A stretch of 64,000 nt of DNA from CAUSKK01 sp963533935 (GTDB lineage Bacteria; Pseudomonadota; Gammaproteobacteria; Cardiobacteriales; Cardiobacteriaceae), in assembly GCA_963533935.1 (NCBI GenBank), contig CAUSQL010000001.1:1-64000 (forward strand). Direction: 5' to 3'. Position 1 is the stretch's first letter, and each line of letters starts with the position of its first letter. The translations under genes were made by a program, and so were the position numbers. This document shows, in pieces, positions 15,407-25,469 of this stretch. The notes below the pieces were generated by a model that did no database searches, had not been told where the DNA came from, and worked only from the letters and a program-made list of their open reading frames with translations.

Positions 15407-16973
15407 GGTTAATCAGGTACTTGTTGAAGGTGTAGCTGTGGCTGACCATGGCCAGGAAAAAGCCGTAGATGCCACCGAACCAGGCGCCGCGCAGCAGGTA
15501 TTCCCGCAGGAAGGACAGATTGGCGTGGCCGCCCAGCCACCAGAGGCTGATGTTTTTGCGCGGCCGTTCCCGGGCCCAGGTCTCGCTGTAGCGCAGGTTC
15601 TTCTGCATGAAGTGCAGCAGATTGTCGTTGGTGTAATGGTTCAGGGCGCCGGCCAGGGGGATTAATTTTGCCGTTCCCTGGTTCAAACTTTCGTGCACCT
15701 CGTAGGGGTGAAATTGGAAGTGCTGGCGCGGATAGAGGCGGGCGAGCCGGTCGCCGTAGCGCCAGTGAATGCGGCGGCCGCAGAAAATATTAAAGCGCTT
15801 CAGGCCGTAAACCACATCGGGGCGGGGCGGCCGCTCCAACACCTGCTCAATGGACTGGCGCAGCCGCTCGTCCAGCCGCTCATCGGCGTCAATCATCAGC
15901 ACGTAATCGCAGACGGCCAGAGCCTGGGCCCGCTGGCGTTGCACGCCGAAGCCCTGCCAGTCGTGATTGGCAAAGCAGCGGGCGCCGAAGGCGCGGGCGA
16001 TTTCCAAAGTCCTATCCGTGGAACCGCTGTCCAGCACGACGATTTCGTCGGCAATGTCCACCAGCGAATCCAGGCACTGGGCCAGCTGCCGCTCCTCATT
16101 TTTCGTAATCAGGACGACGCTAAGGCTGTGGCGGTGATTTTTTAAACTTACCGGCCGCGGCTGCACCGGCCCGTGGGGCTGGTAATCGGCCCGGTAGCTG
16201 TCCGGCCGCCGGTTGCGGTCGTAGAGCAGCGCATATTTGTTAAAGGTGTACTGGGCGAAGAGATGGCTGTAAATCAGCCCGTAGCGGCCACAGAGAAAGC
16301 GCCGGTCAATGAAGTACTGCTTGAGAAAGGCGCCGACCGTGTGGCCGCAAATGCGCCAAAAGTTCGACCGCTGCCGGCCGGCCCGCTCGGCGGCCCAGCG
16401 TTCCGCGTAATTCAACCGCTTCGCCAGCCACTGCTGCGGGCTTTTCGCCGTGTAGTGATTGACGTAGCCGGCCAGCACTGCCGTTGGCGCCCCGTTCAGC
16501 ACTAGGGCTTCGTGCACCAGCGCATCGTCATAGCTAAAGCTGCGGGGGTACAGGCGCCAGTGGGCCTTCAGATGATTGCCGGCGTAGTCGATGGCATGGC
16601 CGAAGATGTGGTCAATGCGGCGCAGGCCGTAAACGGTCTGACCCGGTGCTTCGCCGCTAATGCTTTTGATGGCTGCCAGCATGGTGGCGTCGGGCACCTC
16701 GTCGGCGTCCAGCATGAGAATCCAACGGCCGCGGCACAGCTGCTGCGCCTTCTGCCGCTGTTTGCCGAAACCCTGCCAGTGGGCATCGCGCACGAAGTCA
16801 GCGCCGTATTGCCGCGCCACCGCTTCACTGCCGTCGCTGCTGCCGCTGTCGTAGACGAGGATTTCCCCTAGACCCTGAATGACCGGCAACAGCCGCCGCA
16901 GGTTTTCCTCCTCGTTCTTGGTGATGATGACGATGGACAGATTCACCATGGCTGCGCTCACCGCTTTGTTCAT
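15384..16973 (-). CDS. Tandem two-domain GT2 glycosyltransferase (LPS core type)
   Basis: 529 residues made of two WaaE/KdtX-like family 2 glycosyltransferase domains. Domain one (about 10-255) begins LSIVIITKNEEENLRRLL, with DSGSSDGSE and a DAD motif at 89-91. Domain two (about 283-529) begins LSVVLITKNEERQLAQCL, with DSGSTDRTLE and DAD at 362-364. Both keep the WQGFG-x-QRQ segment and a QYTFNKY or HSYTFNKY C-terminal piece. Single-domain relatives add a sugar to the LPS inner core, so this fusion may add two. ATG 16973 overlaps the upstream gene by 4 bp; an internal Met at residue 9 is possible. Confidence 0.85.
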   Translation of the reverse strand: MNKAVSAAMVNLSIVIITKNEEENLRRLLPVIQGLGEILVYDSGSSDGSEAVARQYGADFVRDAHWQGFGKQRQKAQQLCRGRWILMLDADEVPDATMLAAIKSISGEAPGQTVYGLRRIDHIFGHAIDYAGNHLKAHWRLYPRSFSYDDALVHEALVLNGAPTAVLAGYVNHYTAKSPQQWLAKRLNYAERWAAERAGRQRSNFWRICGHTVGAFLKQYFIDRRFLCGRYGLIYSHLFAQYTFNKYALLYDRNRRPDSYRADYQPHGPVQPRPVSLKNHRHSLSVVLITKNEERQLAQCLDSLVDIADEIVVLDSGSTDRTLEIARAFGARCFANHDWQGFGVQRQRAQALAVCDYVLMIDADERLDERLRQSIEQVLERPPRPDVVYGLKRFNIFCGRRIHWRYGDRLARLYPRQHFQFHPYEVHESLNQGTAKLIPLAGALNHYTNDNLLHFMQKNLRYSETWARERPRKNISLWWLGGHANLSFLREYLLRGAWFGGIYGFFLAMVSHSYTFNKYLINHEKSGQD

Positions 16974-17701
16974 GGCTGCCCCCAGTAGTCGGCCAGCCAG
17001 GGCGCCGGCTTAACGTGGCGGTACCATTTGCCGCCGCCGCCGGTGATGGCCTGGTCCGGATTAATTTCCCCGTGGAAGATGAGAATGTCGCAGTCCGGCT
17101 TGCGTGGGGCGATGAAGTGGTCCAACGGCGGCGGCGCCAGGCAGTGGTATTTGTAGCTGCGGCACCAGCCCTCGGGCCAATAGCGCAATAATTGCCGCTC
17201 GTGCAGCCAGTGGGAAAGAAAGGCCTGTTCATTGCGGAATTTTCTGCGAATAGCCGGGAAATTGGCGCGGAAGTCCGCCAGCAGCTCCGGATAGGCGTTC
17301 AATTGAAAGCGATAGACGGAGCTGTTGCCGGTGATACGCCGGCGGTGCTTGAAATCCTTGATGATGTAGAGCTTGTCCCGTTCTTCCCGGTGATAGCTGA
17401 AAAAGTGGTCGATGTTGCGCAGAATTACCAGGTCCAAATCTAAAAATAGGGCGGTGCCCTCCAGGGGCAGCGGGCCAAAGGCGGTGAGCTTCAGCCAACC
17501 CCGCTCCGGGAGGCCGGCCGGTAAATCCAAGCTGGGCAAGGGGAGGCAGCGGACGGCGGAATTTATGCCCCGGAAATCGTCGGTCAGGCAGACCATTTCA
17601 AAGGGAAGGCGGAGATTTTTCTCCAGCATTGTCAAGAGTCTATTGACGAATAGGGCCGGGTATTTGCTGCCCCATTTCATCGCAAGCACGTAATTAGTCA
17701 T
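16970..17701 (-). CDS. Putative glycosyltransferase
   Basis: About 243 residues from the ATG at 17701 (MTNYVLAMKWGSKYP). An in-frame TTG 15 bases upstream would overlap the promoter. GTALFLDLDLVILRNID near residue 90 is a DxD-like nucleotide-sugar/metal site of GT-A enzymes, and ITGNSSVYRF and FHGEINPDQAI resemble acceptor and phosphate-binding parts of GT8-like families. Its place directly before the LPS double glycosyltransferase and msbA suggests a sugar-transfer step in LPS or another surface glycan. The acceptor cannot be read from the sequence. Confidence 0.7.
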   Translation of the reverse strand: MTNYVLAMKWGSKYPALFVNRLLTMLEKNLRLPFEMVCLTDDFRGINSAVRCLPLPSLDLPAGLPERGWLKLTAFGPLPLEGTALFLDLDLVILRNIDHFFSYHREERDKLYIIKDFKHRRRITGNSSVYRFQLNAYPELLADFRANFPAIRRKFRNEQAFLSHWLHERQLLRYWPEGWCRSYKYHCLAPPPLDHFIAPRKPDCDILIFHGEINPDQAITGGGGKWYRHVKPAPWLADYWGQP

Positions 17702-17715
17702 AGGTAAAATGGCCA

Positions 17716-17724
17716 ATTATAGCA
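17716..17724 (-). promoter_or_regulatory. Extended -10 promoter of the LPS gene cluster
   Basis: TGCTATAAT on the minus strand is a full extended -10 element about 15 bases before the ATG at 17701, so the transcript would have almost no leader. There is no good -35. The same TGCTANAAT pattern is seen before gapA, maf and purF. Confidence 0.5.
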
Positions 17725-17744
17725 ATCAAAATTGAGGTTTTTTT

Positions 17745-18305
17745 ATGCCCCCAGACAGTTTGGACGCGCTGTTATCCAGCGATGATTTTATTAATTTGCT
17801 GGAAAGCTACGCCCTGGAAACGGACCACTCGGTGCTGCCCTTCGCCCTGCCCGAGGAAATGGAAATACTCACGGAGGATTTAGCCCGCAACCAAATTGGC
17901 CTGGCGGAGCTGGCCCAGCTAATCCGGGAGCGGCCGCTGGCCCTGAAGCGCTTCACCCAGCTGAAAATAGACCAGCTGGACGAGAAATTCACCCAGCTGG
18001 AGCCGGACCACGGCTGCGGTTGCTGCGGCGACCATCACCATGACCACCACCATGACCACCACCATGACCACCACCATCACGGCAGCGACGAAGCCCAGCG
18101 GGCGCTGGAACTCATTAATGGCGATTTCGCTGCCGGCCCCATGCTTGGCGCCGCCACCTTCATCTTTAACGCCATGGAGATGATTCTGCTACAGCGGCAG
18201 AACGGCCAATTGCAGAATTACGCCGAGTTCATTCAAATGCCCGACAGCCAGGCCTACGTGGCGGCCCTGGCCGACCTTTACCAGCGTGCCCAGCCCCAGG
18301 AGTAA
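17745..18305 (+). CDS. His/Cys-rich protein, probably metal-binding
   Basis: 186 residues with no signal peptide, so probably cytoplasmic. The acidic N-terminal part (about 1-88) contains three helix-like segments. Residues 91-112 are a cluster, CGCC, followed by four HHHD-type repeats ending in HHHH, which would bind several nickel, zinc or cobalt ions. The C-terminal part (about 113-186) is helical. No family is recognised. It lies 2 bp before glyQ and is divergent from the glycosyltransferase gene, so it is probably in the glyQS operon. A metal store or chaperone role is inferred from composition alone. Confidence 0.75.
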   Translation: MPPDSLDALLSSDDFINLLESYALETDHSVLPFALPEEMEILTEDLARNQIGLAELAQLIRERPLALKRFTQLKIDQLDEKFTQLEPDHGCGCCGDHHHDHHHDHHHDHHHHGSDEAQRALELINGDFAAGPMLGAATFIFNAMEMILLQRQNGQLQNYAEFIQMPDSQAYVAALADLYQRAQPQE

Positions 18306-18307
18306 CT

Positions 18308-19206
<899 letters not shown>

Positions 19207-19207
<1 letters not shown>

Positions 19208-21252
19208 TGACCGGAACCCTCTTAATCGAAATTCTTACCGAAGAACTGCCCACCGCCGCCGTGCGCCAGCTCAGCGACGCCGGCGCCGAATTGCTGGCTG
19301 CCGCCCTGGAAAAGGAACAGCTGGCCTTCGGTGCCATTAAAAAATTCAGTACACCGCGCCGCTTGGCCTGGCTGGTCAGCGCTTTGGCCGAGCGCCAGCC
19401 GGAACAGCTCATTGAACGGAAGGGGCCAGCCATCGGCGCCGCCAAGGACGCGGCCGGCCATTGGACCAAGGCGGCCCTAGGCTTCGCCAAGTCCTGCGGG
19501 GTAGAGATTGACACGCTGAACCAGCGGGACGGCTATCTGCACTTCAGCCAGCAACGGCCGGGGCAAGAGCTGAAGGAGCTATTCCCCAGCATTTTCAAAC
19601 AGCTAACCGATAACCTGCCCATCGCCAAGCGCATGCGCTGGGCCGACCACGAACACAGCTTCGTGCGGCCGGTGCTGTCGCTCATCGCCCTTTTTAAGGG
19701 TGAAGTGCTGCCGCTGGAATACTTCGGCCTGCGCGCCGGCAACCAGACCCGCGGCCACCGGGTGCACGGCCCCGGCCCCATTACCATTAAAAGGGGCGAA
19801 GACTACGAAAGTCAGCTGGAGCAGGCCTGTGTCATCGCCGACTACGACCGGCGCAAGCAGCTGATTCGCGAACAAATTGAAGCGCTGGGGGCGGCCCAGG
19901 GCGCCCAGACCCACATTGAGGAGGATTTGCTGGAAGAAGTGGCGGCGCTGGTGGAATATCCCGTGGCCCTGGTGGGTAATTTTGAGGAGGAATTCCTCGC
20001 CATTCCCCAGGAGGTGCTCATCACCACCATGCGTGATAACCAGAAGACCTTCCCACTCATGGATAAGGACGGCAAGCTGCTGGCCCACTTCATTGCCATC
20101 GCTAACCTGAAGAGCCGCGAGCCGGATTTGGTGCGCCGCGGCAACGAGAAGGTCATTCGCCCGCGCTTCGCCGATGCGCAATTCTTCTGGCAGCAGGACC
20201 TAAAACACAAATTGGCCGACCGGCTGCCGCGGCTGGCATCGGTGGCCTACCAGGCGAAGCTGGGCACCTTGGCGGACAAGGTGGCGCGGCTCGGCCAGCT
20301 GAGCGCCTATCTCTGCACATACACCGGTGCCAACCGGGAGCAGGTGGTCACGGCGGCCCAGCTCTGCAAGAGCGATTTGCTGACGGAGATGGTCATGGAA
20401 TTTCCCGAGCTCCAGGGGCTGATGGGCTATTACTACGCCAAGGAAGAAGGGCTGCCAACGCCGGTGGCTAGCGCCCTGTACGAGCAATACTTTCCGCTGG
20501 GGGCCCGCGGTAGCCTGCCGAGCACCCGCGAGGGTTTAACTCTGGCGCTGGCGGAAAAGACGGACGTGCTGGTGGGGGGCTTTGCCGTCGGCGCCCGACC
20601 CAGCGGTAGCAAGGACCCCTATGGCCTGCGTCGCAATGCCATCGGCCTAATTCGTCTAATTATTGAGAAGGAATTAATCCTTAATTTACGGAATCTGTTG
20701 GAACAAAGTGCGCGCCTATTTCCCAGCGAATTAAATGCCGCTAAATATATTCCGGAGATTGAGGAATATATTATTGAACGTTTAGAGCATTACTATCGGG
20801 AAGAAAATATTAGTGTGGAAGTCTATCAGGCCGTTAAAGCGCTGCAATTAAATGAGCTATTGGATTTCCATCATCGGGTTAAGGCGCTGGATAGATTTTT
20901 ACGTGGTGGCCAAGTGGAAATTCTCCTCTCCAGCGCCAAGCGCATTAGAAATATTCTGAAGAAAAATGGCACCGTGGACGAGCCGGTGAATGCGGCGCTA
21001 TTGCTGGCGCCGGAGGAGCAGGCACTCTTTCAGGCGCTGCGGGAATTGGAACAGCCATTGGCCCAGGCTCTAGCCCAGAGCGATTATTACGGCGCATTGG
21101 AACTATTGGGTTCCCTGGAAAGAAATCTGGATAGTTTTTTCACTAATGTTATGGTTATGGCCGAGGATAAAAAGCTGCAAAGAAACCGTTTGGCACTATT
21201 AACGCTTTTACAAAACAAATTCAATTTAATTGCGGACCTCTCGTTAATTTAA
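19207..21252 (+). CDS. glyS: Glycyl-tRNA synthetase beta subunit
   Basis: 681 residues from ATG 19207 (MTGTLLIEILTEELPTAAVRQ), chosen because it overlaps the glyQ stop and matches the family N-terminus. An in-frame upstream start would lie inside glyQ. The beta subunit binds and positions tRNA-Gly; SGSKDPYGLRRNAIGLIRLI and a C-terminal DALR-like anticodon-binding region are visible. From about 20640 the codons become clearly richer in A/T than in the first two thirds. Confidence 0.96.
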
Positions 21253-21273
21253 ATTGAATAATTATGCGGGGCT

Positions 21274-21317
21274 ATTTAATTAATGGAATTTTTGCTTTCT
21301 AGGAAATAGAATAGCCC
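21274..21317. terminator. Hairpin after glyS (weak terminator or leader)
   Basis: GGGCTATT and AATAGCCC bracket an A+T-rich spacer of about 28 bases in the gap between glyS and the lipoprotein gene. No T-run follows directly, although TTTTTT occurs about 15 bases later. It may be a weak glyS terminator or an element in the lipoprotein mRNA leader. Confidence 0.3.
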
Positions 21318-21349
21318 GGCAAATATTCCTTTTTTCGGAGATTTAACCT

Positions 21350-22222
21350 ATGAAGAAATTAACTTTGGCCCTGGCCATCGGGTTCCTTATTAGTGCCTGT
21401 GGCGGCTCTCAGCACGGCGACCCCACACCCAACGGCCCCATAAACCCCAATAACTACCTGCGCCTGTCCAACGGCCAAACTATGAAGCTGGTCTACGGGG
21501 CCGGTACCGTTACTTCTAATAGTAGCGCTTCTACTTCTGGAGGAAATTCCACTAGCAAAAATAGTAGCGCTTTAGGTGGCTATCACGTGGGTGGTCATGC
21601 CGGCCAGTACTCCTATGCCCTTACCGAAGTGGGTCAAAATGGCTTTGCCATCACTCCACACGTGGGCGGCTACGAAACCCCTGCTGACCGCATTCCCACC
21701 GCCGGCGTTGCCTACTACCGTGGTTCCGCCTTCATTCCCGCCACTGAAGCCACCAAGGATTTCGGTGCGGAAGTTAATGATGGCGTGCGTTCGGCTAAAT
21801 TCGATGCCACCGTGGACTTTGGCGCGAAGACAATTACCGGCCGCTCTATACTTGAGAAGGGTGAAACCACCATTGATAGAACCCAAACCCAGACCACCAA
21901 CGTAACCAATTCCAACGGTACGGTTACGCCACAAACTTCCACCACCACCGTTAGCGAACCGGCCATGAGTGCGCGGGTTTACGAGTTCAAGGCCCCCATC
22001 GTTGGCGCCAAATACAACGGCGTAGGCACAGTTAAAGATGCGGATTACCTGCTAATAGGCAACGGCTCCTACGATCCGACCAAGCCAACCCAAGTTAATA
22101 ACGCCATGAACATCGACGTGGGCGGTGCCTTCTACGGCCCCAACTACGAAGAAACCGCCGGTTGGGTGAAATCAGCCGGCCATCCGCAGGCTGACATGAC
22201 CTTTACCGGTAAAAAACAATAA
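21350..22222 (+). CDS. TbpB-like (Slam-type) surface lipoprotein
   Basis: 290 residues with a lipoprotein signal: MKKLTLALAIGFLISAC with the lipobox Cys at 17. A Gly/Ser/Asn-rich linker follows. The C-terminal half ends in a small beta barrel with FNIDVGGAFYGPNYEE-like sequence (here NIDVGGAFYGPNYEETAGWV), a hallmark of transferrin-binding-protein-B barrels and related surface lipoproteins exported by Slam. The ligand (iron protein, haem carrier or host factor) cannot be told from sequence. GGAG precedes the ATG, and a strong terminator follows. No Slam gene is in the window. Confidence 0.8.
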   Translation: MKKLTLALAIGFLISACGGSQHGDPTPNGPINPNNYLRLSNGQTMKLVYGAGTVTSNSSASTSGGNSTSKNSSALGGYHVGGHAGQYSYALTEVGQNGFAITPHVGGYETPADRIPTAGVAYYRGSAFIPATEATKDFGAEVNDGVRSAKFDATVDFGAKTITGRSILEKGETTIDRTQTQTTNVTNSNGTVTPQTSTTTVSEPAMSARVYEFKAPIVGAKYNGVGTVKDADYLLIGNGSYDPTKPTQVNNAMNIDVGGAFYGPNYEETAGWVKSAGHPQADMTFTGKKQ

Positions 22223-22242
22223 GTTATTCCTGTTGTGTATTT

Positions 22243-22267
22243 GGCGCCCCGCGGGGCGCCTTTTTTT
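22243..22267 (+). terminator. Terminator of the surface lipoprotein gene
   Basis: GGCGCCCC-GC-GGGGCGCC is a near-perfect palindrome followed by seven T residues, 20 bp after the stop codon. Confidence 0.9.
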
Positions 22268-22269
22268 GA

Positions 22270-22351
22270 TTTAAACATACGACAGGGCGCTTCTCCTGTA
22301 TGTATTTAAGGCCTAAATACATACACCATAAGCGCCCCTCCGTCGGTAAAT
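22270..22351. repeat. Interspersed repeat pair (head-to-head)
   Basis: Units with cores AGGGCGCTTC and AAGCGCCCCTCC face each other across GGCCT. It lies between the convergent lipoprotein and rarA genes, straight after the lipoprotein terminator. Confidence 0.75.
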
Positions 22352-22441
22352 AGGCCAGATGCCAGTAAGTTCGTTAATGGGGAGTATGGCAATTAAGGCG
22401 AGCAGGCCCATGCAAAATAGCGGCTTATGGCCGGCGGCAAT

Positions 22442-22637
22442 CTGACGCTTCCGGCTTGCCGGCGACCGCAGGAAGAACAAAGCGAAGCGCCCCTCTGTCT
22501 GTATAAATACAATTTACCGACGGCCGGACGCTTCTGGTGTTTGTAAATTAGGTCTAAATAAATACACCCTAAGCGCCCCGTTGTATGTTTAAGTGCGATA
22601 AATACATACACCCTAAGCGCCCGTCCGTCGGTAAATA
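22442..22637. repeat. Interspersed repeat cluster (4 units)
   Basis: An expanded unit (22442-22506) contains the stem CCGGCTTGCCGG and GAAGAACAAAGCGAAGCGCCC. Units with cores CGGACGCTTC, AAGCGCCCCG and AAGCGCCCGTCC follow. The cluster ends at the rarA stop codon. The 421-bp gap 22223-22643 otherwise holds no gene that can be supported. Confidence 0.75.
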
Positions 22638-22643
22638 ACGGCA

Positions 22644-23930
22644 TTAGTCCTTTTCTTCGGCGGCGGACCCTTGGTCCCCTGGATTATCCAGGCTCCGCAG
22701 AAACTCCAGCCGCTGGCCGATGGCCTGTTCCAGGCCCCGGTCGGTGGGGGTGTAGAACTGCGGCTCCGGCCAGCCCGTGGGCATGTATTTCGCCCCCGCT
22801 GCGTAGCCGTAGGGCTCGTCGTGGGCGTAGCGGTAGCCCTTGCCGTAATCCATGGTGCGCATTAATTGGGTCGTAGCGTTACGCAGATGGAGCGGCACCT
22901 CCGGGCTCGGCCGTTCCGCCACGAATTTGGCCGCTTCGTTGAAGGCCTTGTAGCCGGCATTGGACTTGGGCGCCGCCGCCAGGTAAAGCAGCGCCTGGGC
23001 TAGAGCCAATTCCCCCTCCGGCGAACCCAGCTGCTCGTAGGTTTGCGCGGCTGCCAGAGCCAGAGAAGCGGCGCTGGGGTCGGCCAGGCCCACGTCCTCC
23101 CAGGCAATGCGCACGATGCGCCGGGCCAAATAGTGCGGGTCCGTGCCGCCGGCCAGCATGGAGTGGAACCAGAACAGGGCCGCGTCCGGGTGCGAACCGC
23201 GCACCGCCTTGTGCAGGGCGGAAATCTGCTCGTAGAAGTCGTCGTTACCCTTGCCGAAGTGTTTCGCCGCAAAGCCCAGCCGGCCGGCGATGAATTCACC
23301 GTCGAGATTCTTACGCCGCAGGCTGCGCGCCGCCTGGAGGATTTTTTCCAGCGCATTTAATAGTTTGCGCCCGTCGCCGTCGCTGTAATCCATGAGCCGC
23401 TGGCGGCCGTCGCCGTTCAACTTAAAGCCCTGAAATTCCTCCAGCGCCAGCGCTCGCTCCAACAGTTTTTCCAGCGCCCGCCGGTCCAGCGGCTGGAGCC
23501 GGTAAATCTGTAGGCGGCTGAGCAGCGCCCGGTTGATTTCAAAGGAGGGATTTTCCGTGGTGGCGCCGATGAGCAGCAGGGCGCCGCTTTCCAGCGGTTC
23601 TAAAAATAAATCCTGCTGCCCCTTGTTTAAACGGTGAATTTCGTCGAGGAAAAGCACCAGCCCCGGGCCGGCACTGGCCTGCTGGAAGATGTCGCGAAAG
23701 TCCGCCGTACCCGCCGCCGGCGCCGACAGCTGCCGCCACTGCAAGCCCCATTCCTGGCAGATGATGCGAGCCAGGGTGGTCTTGCCAGTGCCGGCGCCGC
23801 CCCAGAACAGCATGGAATGGGGCTGCTTCAGAGCCAGCTGCAGGCTCTTATTCTTACCGGTCAGAGTCTCCTGACCGACCACGTCCGCCAGCCGCCGGGG
23901 CCGCAGCCGCTCCGCAAGAGTTTTAAACAT
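22644..23930 (-). CDS. rarA: Replication-associated recombination protein A (AAA+ ATPase)
   Basis: 428 residues from the ATG at 23930 (MFKTLAERLRPRRLADVVGQ). A slightly longer start at 23942 would lie in the T-run of the gapA terminator and is less likely. The clamp-loader-like ATPase has Walker A GGAGTGKTTLA, Walker B LVLFLDEIHRLNKGQQD, sensor 1 LIGATTENPSFE and a MgsA tetramerisation C-terminal region with DPHYLARRIVRIAWEDVGLADP. It acts at stalled replication forks. It follows gapA on the same strand but is separated from it by a terminator. Confidence 0.94.
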   Translation of the reverse strand: MFKTLAERLRPRRLADVVGQETLTGKNKSLQLALKQPHSMLFWGGAGTGKTTLARIICQEWGLQWRQLSAPAAGTADFRDIFQQASAGPGLVLFLDEIHRLNKGQQDLFLEPLESGALLLIGATTENPSFEINRALLSRLQIYRLQPLDRRALEKLLERALALEEFQGFKLNGDGRQRLMDYSDGDGRKLLNALEKILQAARSLRRKNLDGEFIAGRLGFAAKHFGKGNDDFYEQISALHKAVRGSHPDAALFWFHSMLAGGTDPHYLARRIVRIAWEDVGLADPSAASLALAAAQTYEQLGSPEGELALAQALLYLAAAPKSNAGYKAFNEAAKFVAERPSPEVPLHLRNATTQLMRTMDYGKGYRYAHDEPYGYAAGAKYMPTGWPEPQFYTPTDRGLEQAIGQRLEFLRSLDNPGDQGSAAEEKD

Positions 23931-23942
23931 GAATTCACCCAT

Positions 23943-23969
23943 AAAAAAAGGCGCTTCCGAAGAAGCGCC
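23943..23969 (-). terminator. gapA terminator
   Basis: On the minus strand GGCGCTTC-TTCG-GAAGCGCC is followed by TTTTTTTAT. It lies 37 bp after the gapA stop and directly before rarA. Confidence 0.88.
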
Positions 23970-24005
23970 GAGGAGATATGAATTATCTCGTTACTTGGAG
24001 GAAGA

Positions 24006-25013
24006 TTATTTTATCAATCCGGCGAAGTAGGTCAAAGTGCGGATTAGCTGGTTCACATAGGACATTTCATTGTCGTACCAGGCCACCGTTTTCACCAATT
24101 GCTGGTCGCCGACGGTCATCACCCGGGTTTGGGTGGCGTCGAAGAGGGAGCCAAACTCAATGCCCACAATATCGGAAGAAACCAATTCTTCTTCGCTGTA
24201 GCCGAAGGATTCGTTGGCAGCGGCCTTCATGGCCTTATTCACCTCTTCCACGGTAACTTTCTTGTTCAGTAGGGTTACCAGCTCGGTCAGCGAACCGGTG
24301 ATTACCGGCACCCGCTGGGCGGCGCCGTCCAGTTTCTTATCCAGCTCAGGAATTACCAGGCCGATGGCTTTGGCGGCGCCGGTGCTGTTGGGCACAATGT
24401 TGGCGGCGGCGGCGCGGGCACGGCGTTTGTCGCCCTTACGGTGCGGCGCGTCCTGGGTCATCTGGTCGGCGGTGTAGGCGTGAATGGTGGTCATCAGGCC
24501 CTGCTTAATGCCGAAGGCGTCGTTCAGAGTCTTCGCCATGGGCGCCAGGCAGTTGGTGGTGCAGGAGGCGCCGGAAATTACCGTTTCAGAACCATCGAGG
24601 ATTTTATGGTTCACGTTGTAGACGATGGTTTTAATGTCGTTGCCACCGGGGGCGGAAATTACCACTTTTTTCGCGCCGGCCTTGATGTGCAGTTCCGCTT
24701 TCTCCTTGGAGGTGAAGAAGCCGGTGCACTCCAGCACCACGTCCACGCCCAAATCTTTCCAGGGCAGTTCTTCGGGCTTAGCTTTGGAGAATACTTTGAT
24801 TTCCTTGCCGTTAATCACGATGGCATCACCTTTCAGTTCAGCGCTACCTTGGAAGCGGCCCTGGGCGGTGTCGTATTTGAAGAGGTGCAGCAGCATGTCC
24901 GCGTCGGTGAGGTCGTTGATGGCCACAACTTCGACGTTTTTCGCCCGTTCCATTTGGCGTAGGGCCAAGCGACCGATGCGTCCAAAACCATTGATGGCAA
25001 CTTTGATAGTCAT
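24006..25013 (-). CDS. gapA: Glyceraldehyde-3-phosphate dehydrogenase
   Basis: 335 residues. Central glycolytic enzyme that oxidises glyceraldehyde 3-phosphate to 1,3-bisphosphoglycerate with NAD. The Rossmann start is KVAINGFGRIGRLALRQM, the active-site segment is SGASCTTNCLAPMAK (catalytic Cys near 155), and the C-terminus includes AWYDNEMSYVNQLI. AAGGAG precedes the ATG, and a terminator follows the gene. Whether the enzyme works in glycolysis or gluconeogenesis cannot be read directly. Confidence 0.96.
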   Translation of the reverse strand: MTIKVAINGFGRIGRLALRQMERAKNVEVVAINDLTDADMLLHLFKYDTAQGRFQGSAELKGDAIVINGKEIKVFSKAKPEELPWKDLGVDVVLECTGFFTSKEKAELHIKAGAKKVVISAPGGNDIKTIVYNVNHKILDGSETVISGASCTTNCLAPMAKTLNDAFGIKQGLMTTIHAYTADQMTQDAPHRKGDKRRARAAAANIVPNSTGAAKAIGLVIPELDKKLDGAAQRVPVITGSLTELVTLLNKKVTVEEVNKAMKAAANESFGYSEEELVSSDIVGIEFGSLFDATQTRVMTVGDQQLVKTVAWYDNEMSYVNQLIRTLTYFAGLIK

Positions 25014-25054
25014 AAAGAAATACTCCTTAAAGCATTAACGTAAAAGACAGGAAA

Positions 25055-25063
25055 ATTCTAGCA
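25055..25063 (-). promoter_or_regulatory. Extended -10 promoter of gapA
   Basis: TGCTAGAAT on the minus strand lies about 42 bases before the gapA ATG. It is identical to the element before maf. No strong -35 is visible. Confidence 0.55.
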
Positions 25064-25129
25064 AATAATTGGCTTTGGGCCAGGAAAGTGAAGAAAATTT
25101 TAGGTTAAAGAACGACACTGGAAGGCCAA

Positions 25130-25166
25130 TTTACATACAAGGGAAGCGCCCATCTGTCTGTAATTA
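25130..25166. repeat. Single interspersed repeat unit overlapping a stop codon
   Basis: TTTACATACA-AGGG-AAGCGCCC and ATCTGTCTGTAATTA form one solitary unit. Its TTA end supplies the stop codon (25164-25166) of the DUF1971 gene. Confidence 0.7.
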
Positions 25167-25469
25167 ACCCTGCTTGGCGGCCAGGTCTTCGGGCCGGCAG
25201 TGGAATTCCAGCTGAAAGCGCGTGTCCTCATCCAGCAGCTCGATTTTGTGCCACATCTGCGGGTAGATGGTCCAGGGGCCGCTGTCCTTGTCGAGAATCA
25301 CCTCCTCCTGCACCAGGTCGATTTCGTCCAGCTCGTAGAACTTCAGCCGGCCGGCCAGCACCCGTAGTTTTCCCCAGGTGCCCTCCTTGGTGTTGTGCCG
25401 TTGCAGCAGCAGGGCCGGCACGCTGTTCCGGTCCCAGACCGGATTTTTCCGATAGCAAACTAATTCCAT
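25164..25469 (-). CDS. DUF1971 (YeaR/TehB N-terminal-like) cupin protein
   Basis: 101 residues. The fold and motifs match the YeaR/DUF1971 group: VPALLLQRHNTKEGTWGKL near the start, GRLKFYELDE, then PWTIYPQMWHKIELLDEDTRF and a closing LEFHC. In E. coli, yeaR is nitrate/nitrite-induced and TehB carries a similar domain linked to tellurite resistance, but the biochemical role is not settled. The gene overlaps the upstream hydrolase by 10 bp, so the two are co-translated. Confidence 0.8.
   Translation of the reverse strand: MELVCYRKNPVWDRNSVPALLLQRHNTKEGTWGKLRVLAGRLKFYELDEIDLVQEEVILDKDSGPWTIYPQMWHKIELLDEDTRFQLEFHCRPEDLAAKQG

Noticed and set aside
18036..18080. Short tandem repeat ACCACCATGACC-like, possible CRISPR or microsatellite
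   Set aside because: It is in frame and encodes the HHHD metal-binding repeats of the protein at 17745-18305.
22442..22637. Repeat cluster considered as a CRISPR array
   Set aside because: Units are not identical, alternate in orientation, have no regular spacer length, and no cas genes are present.
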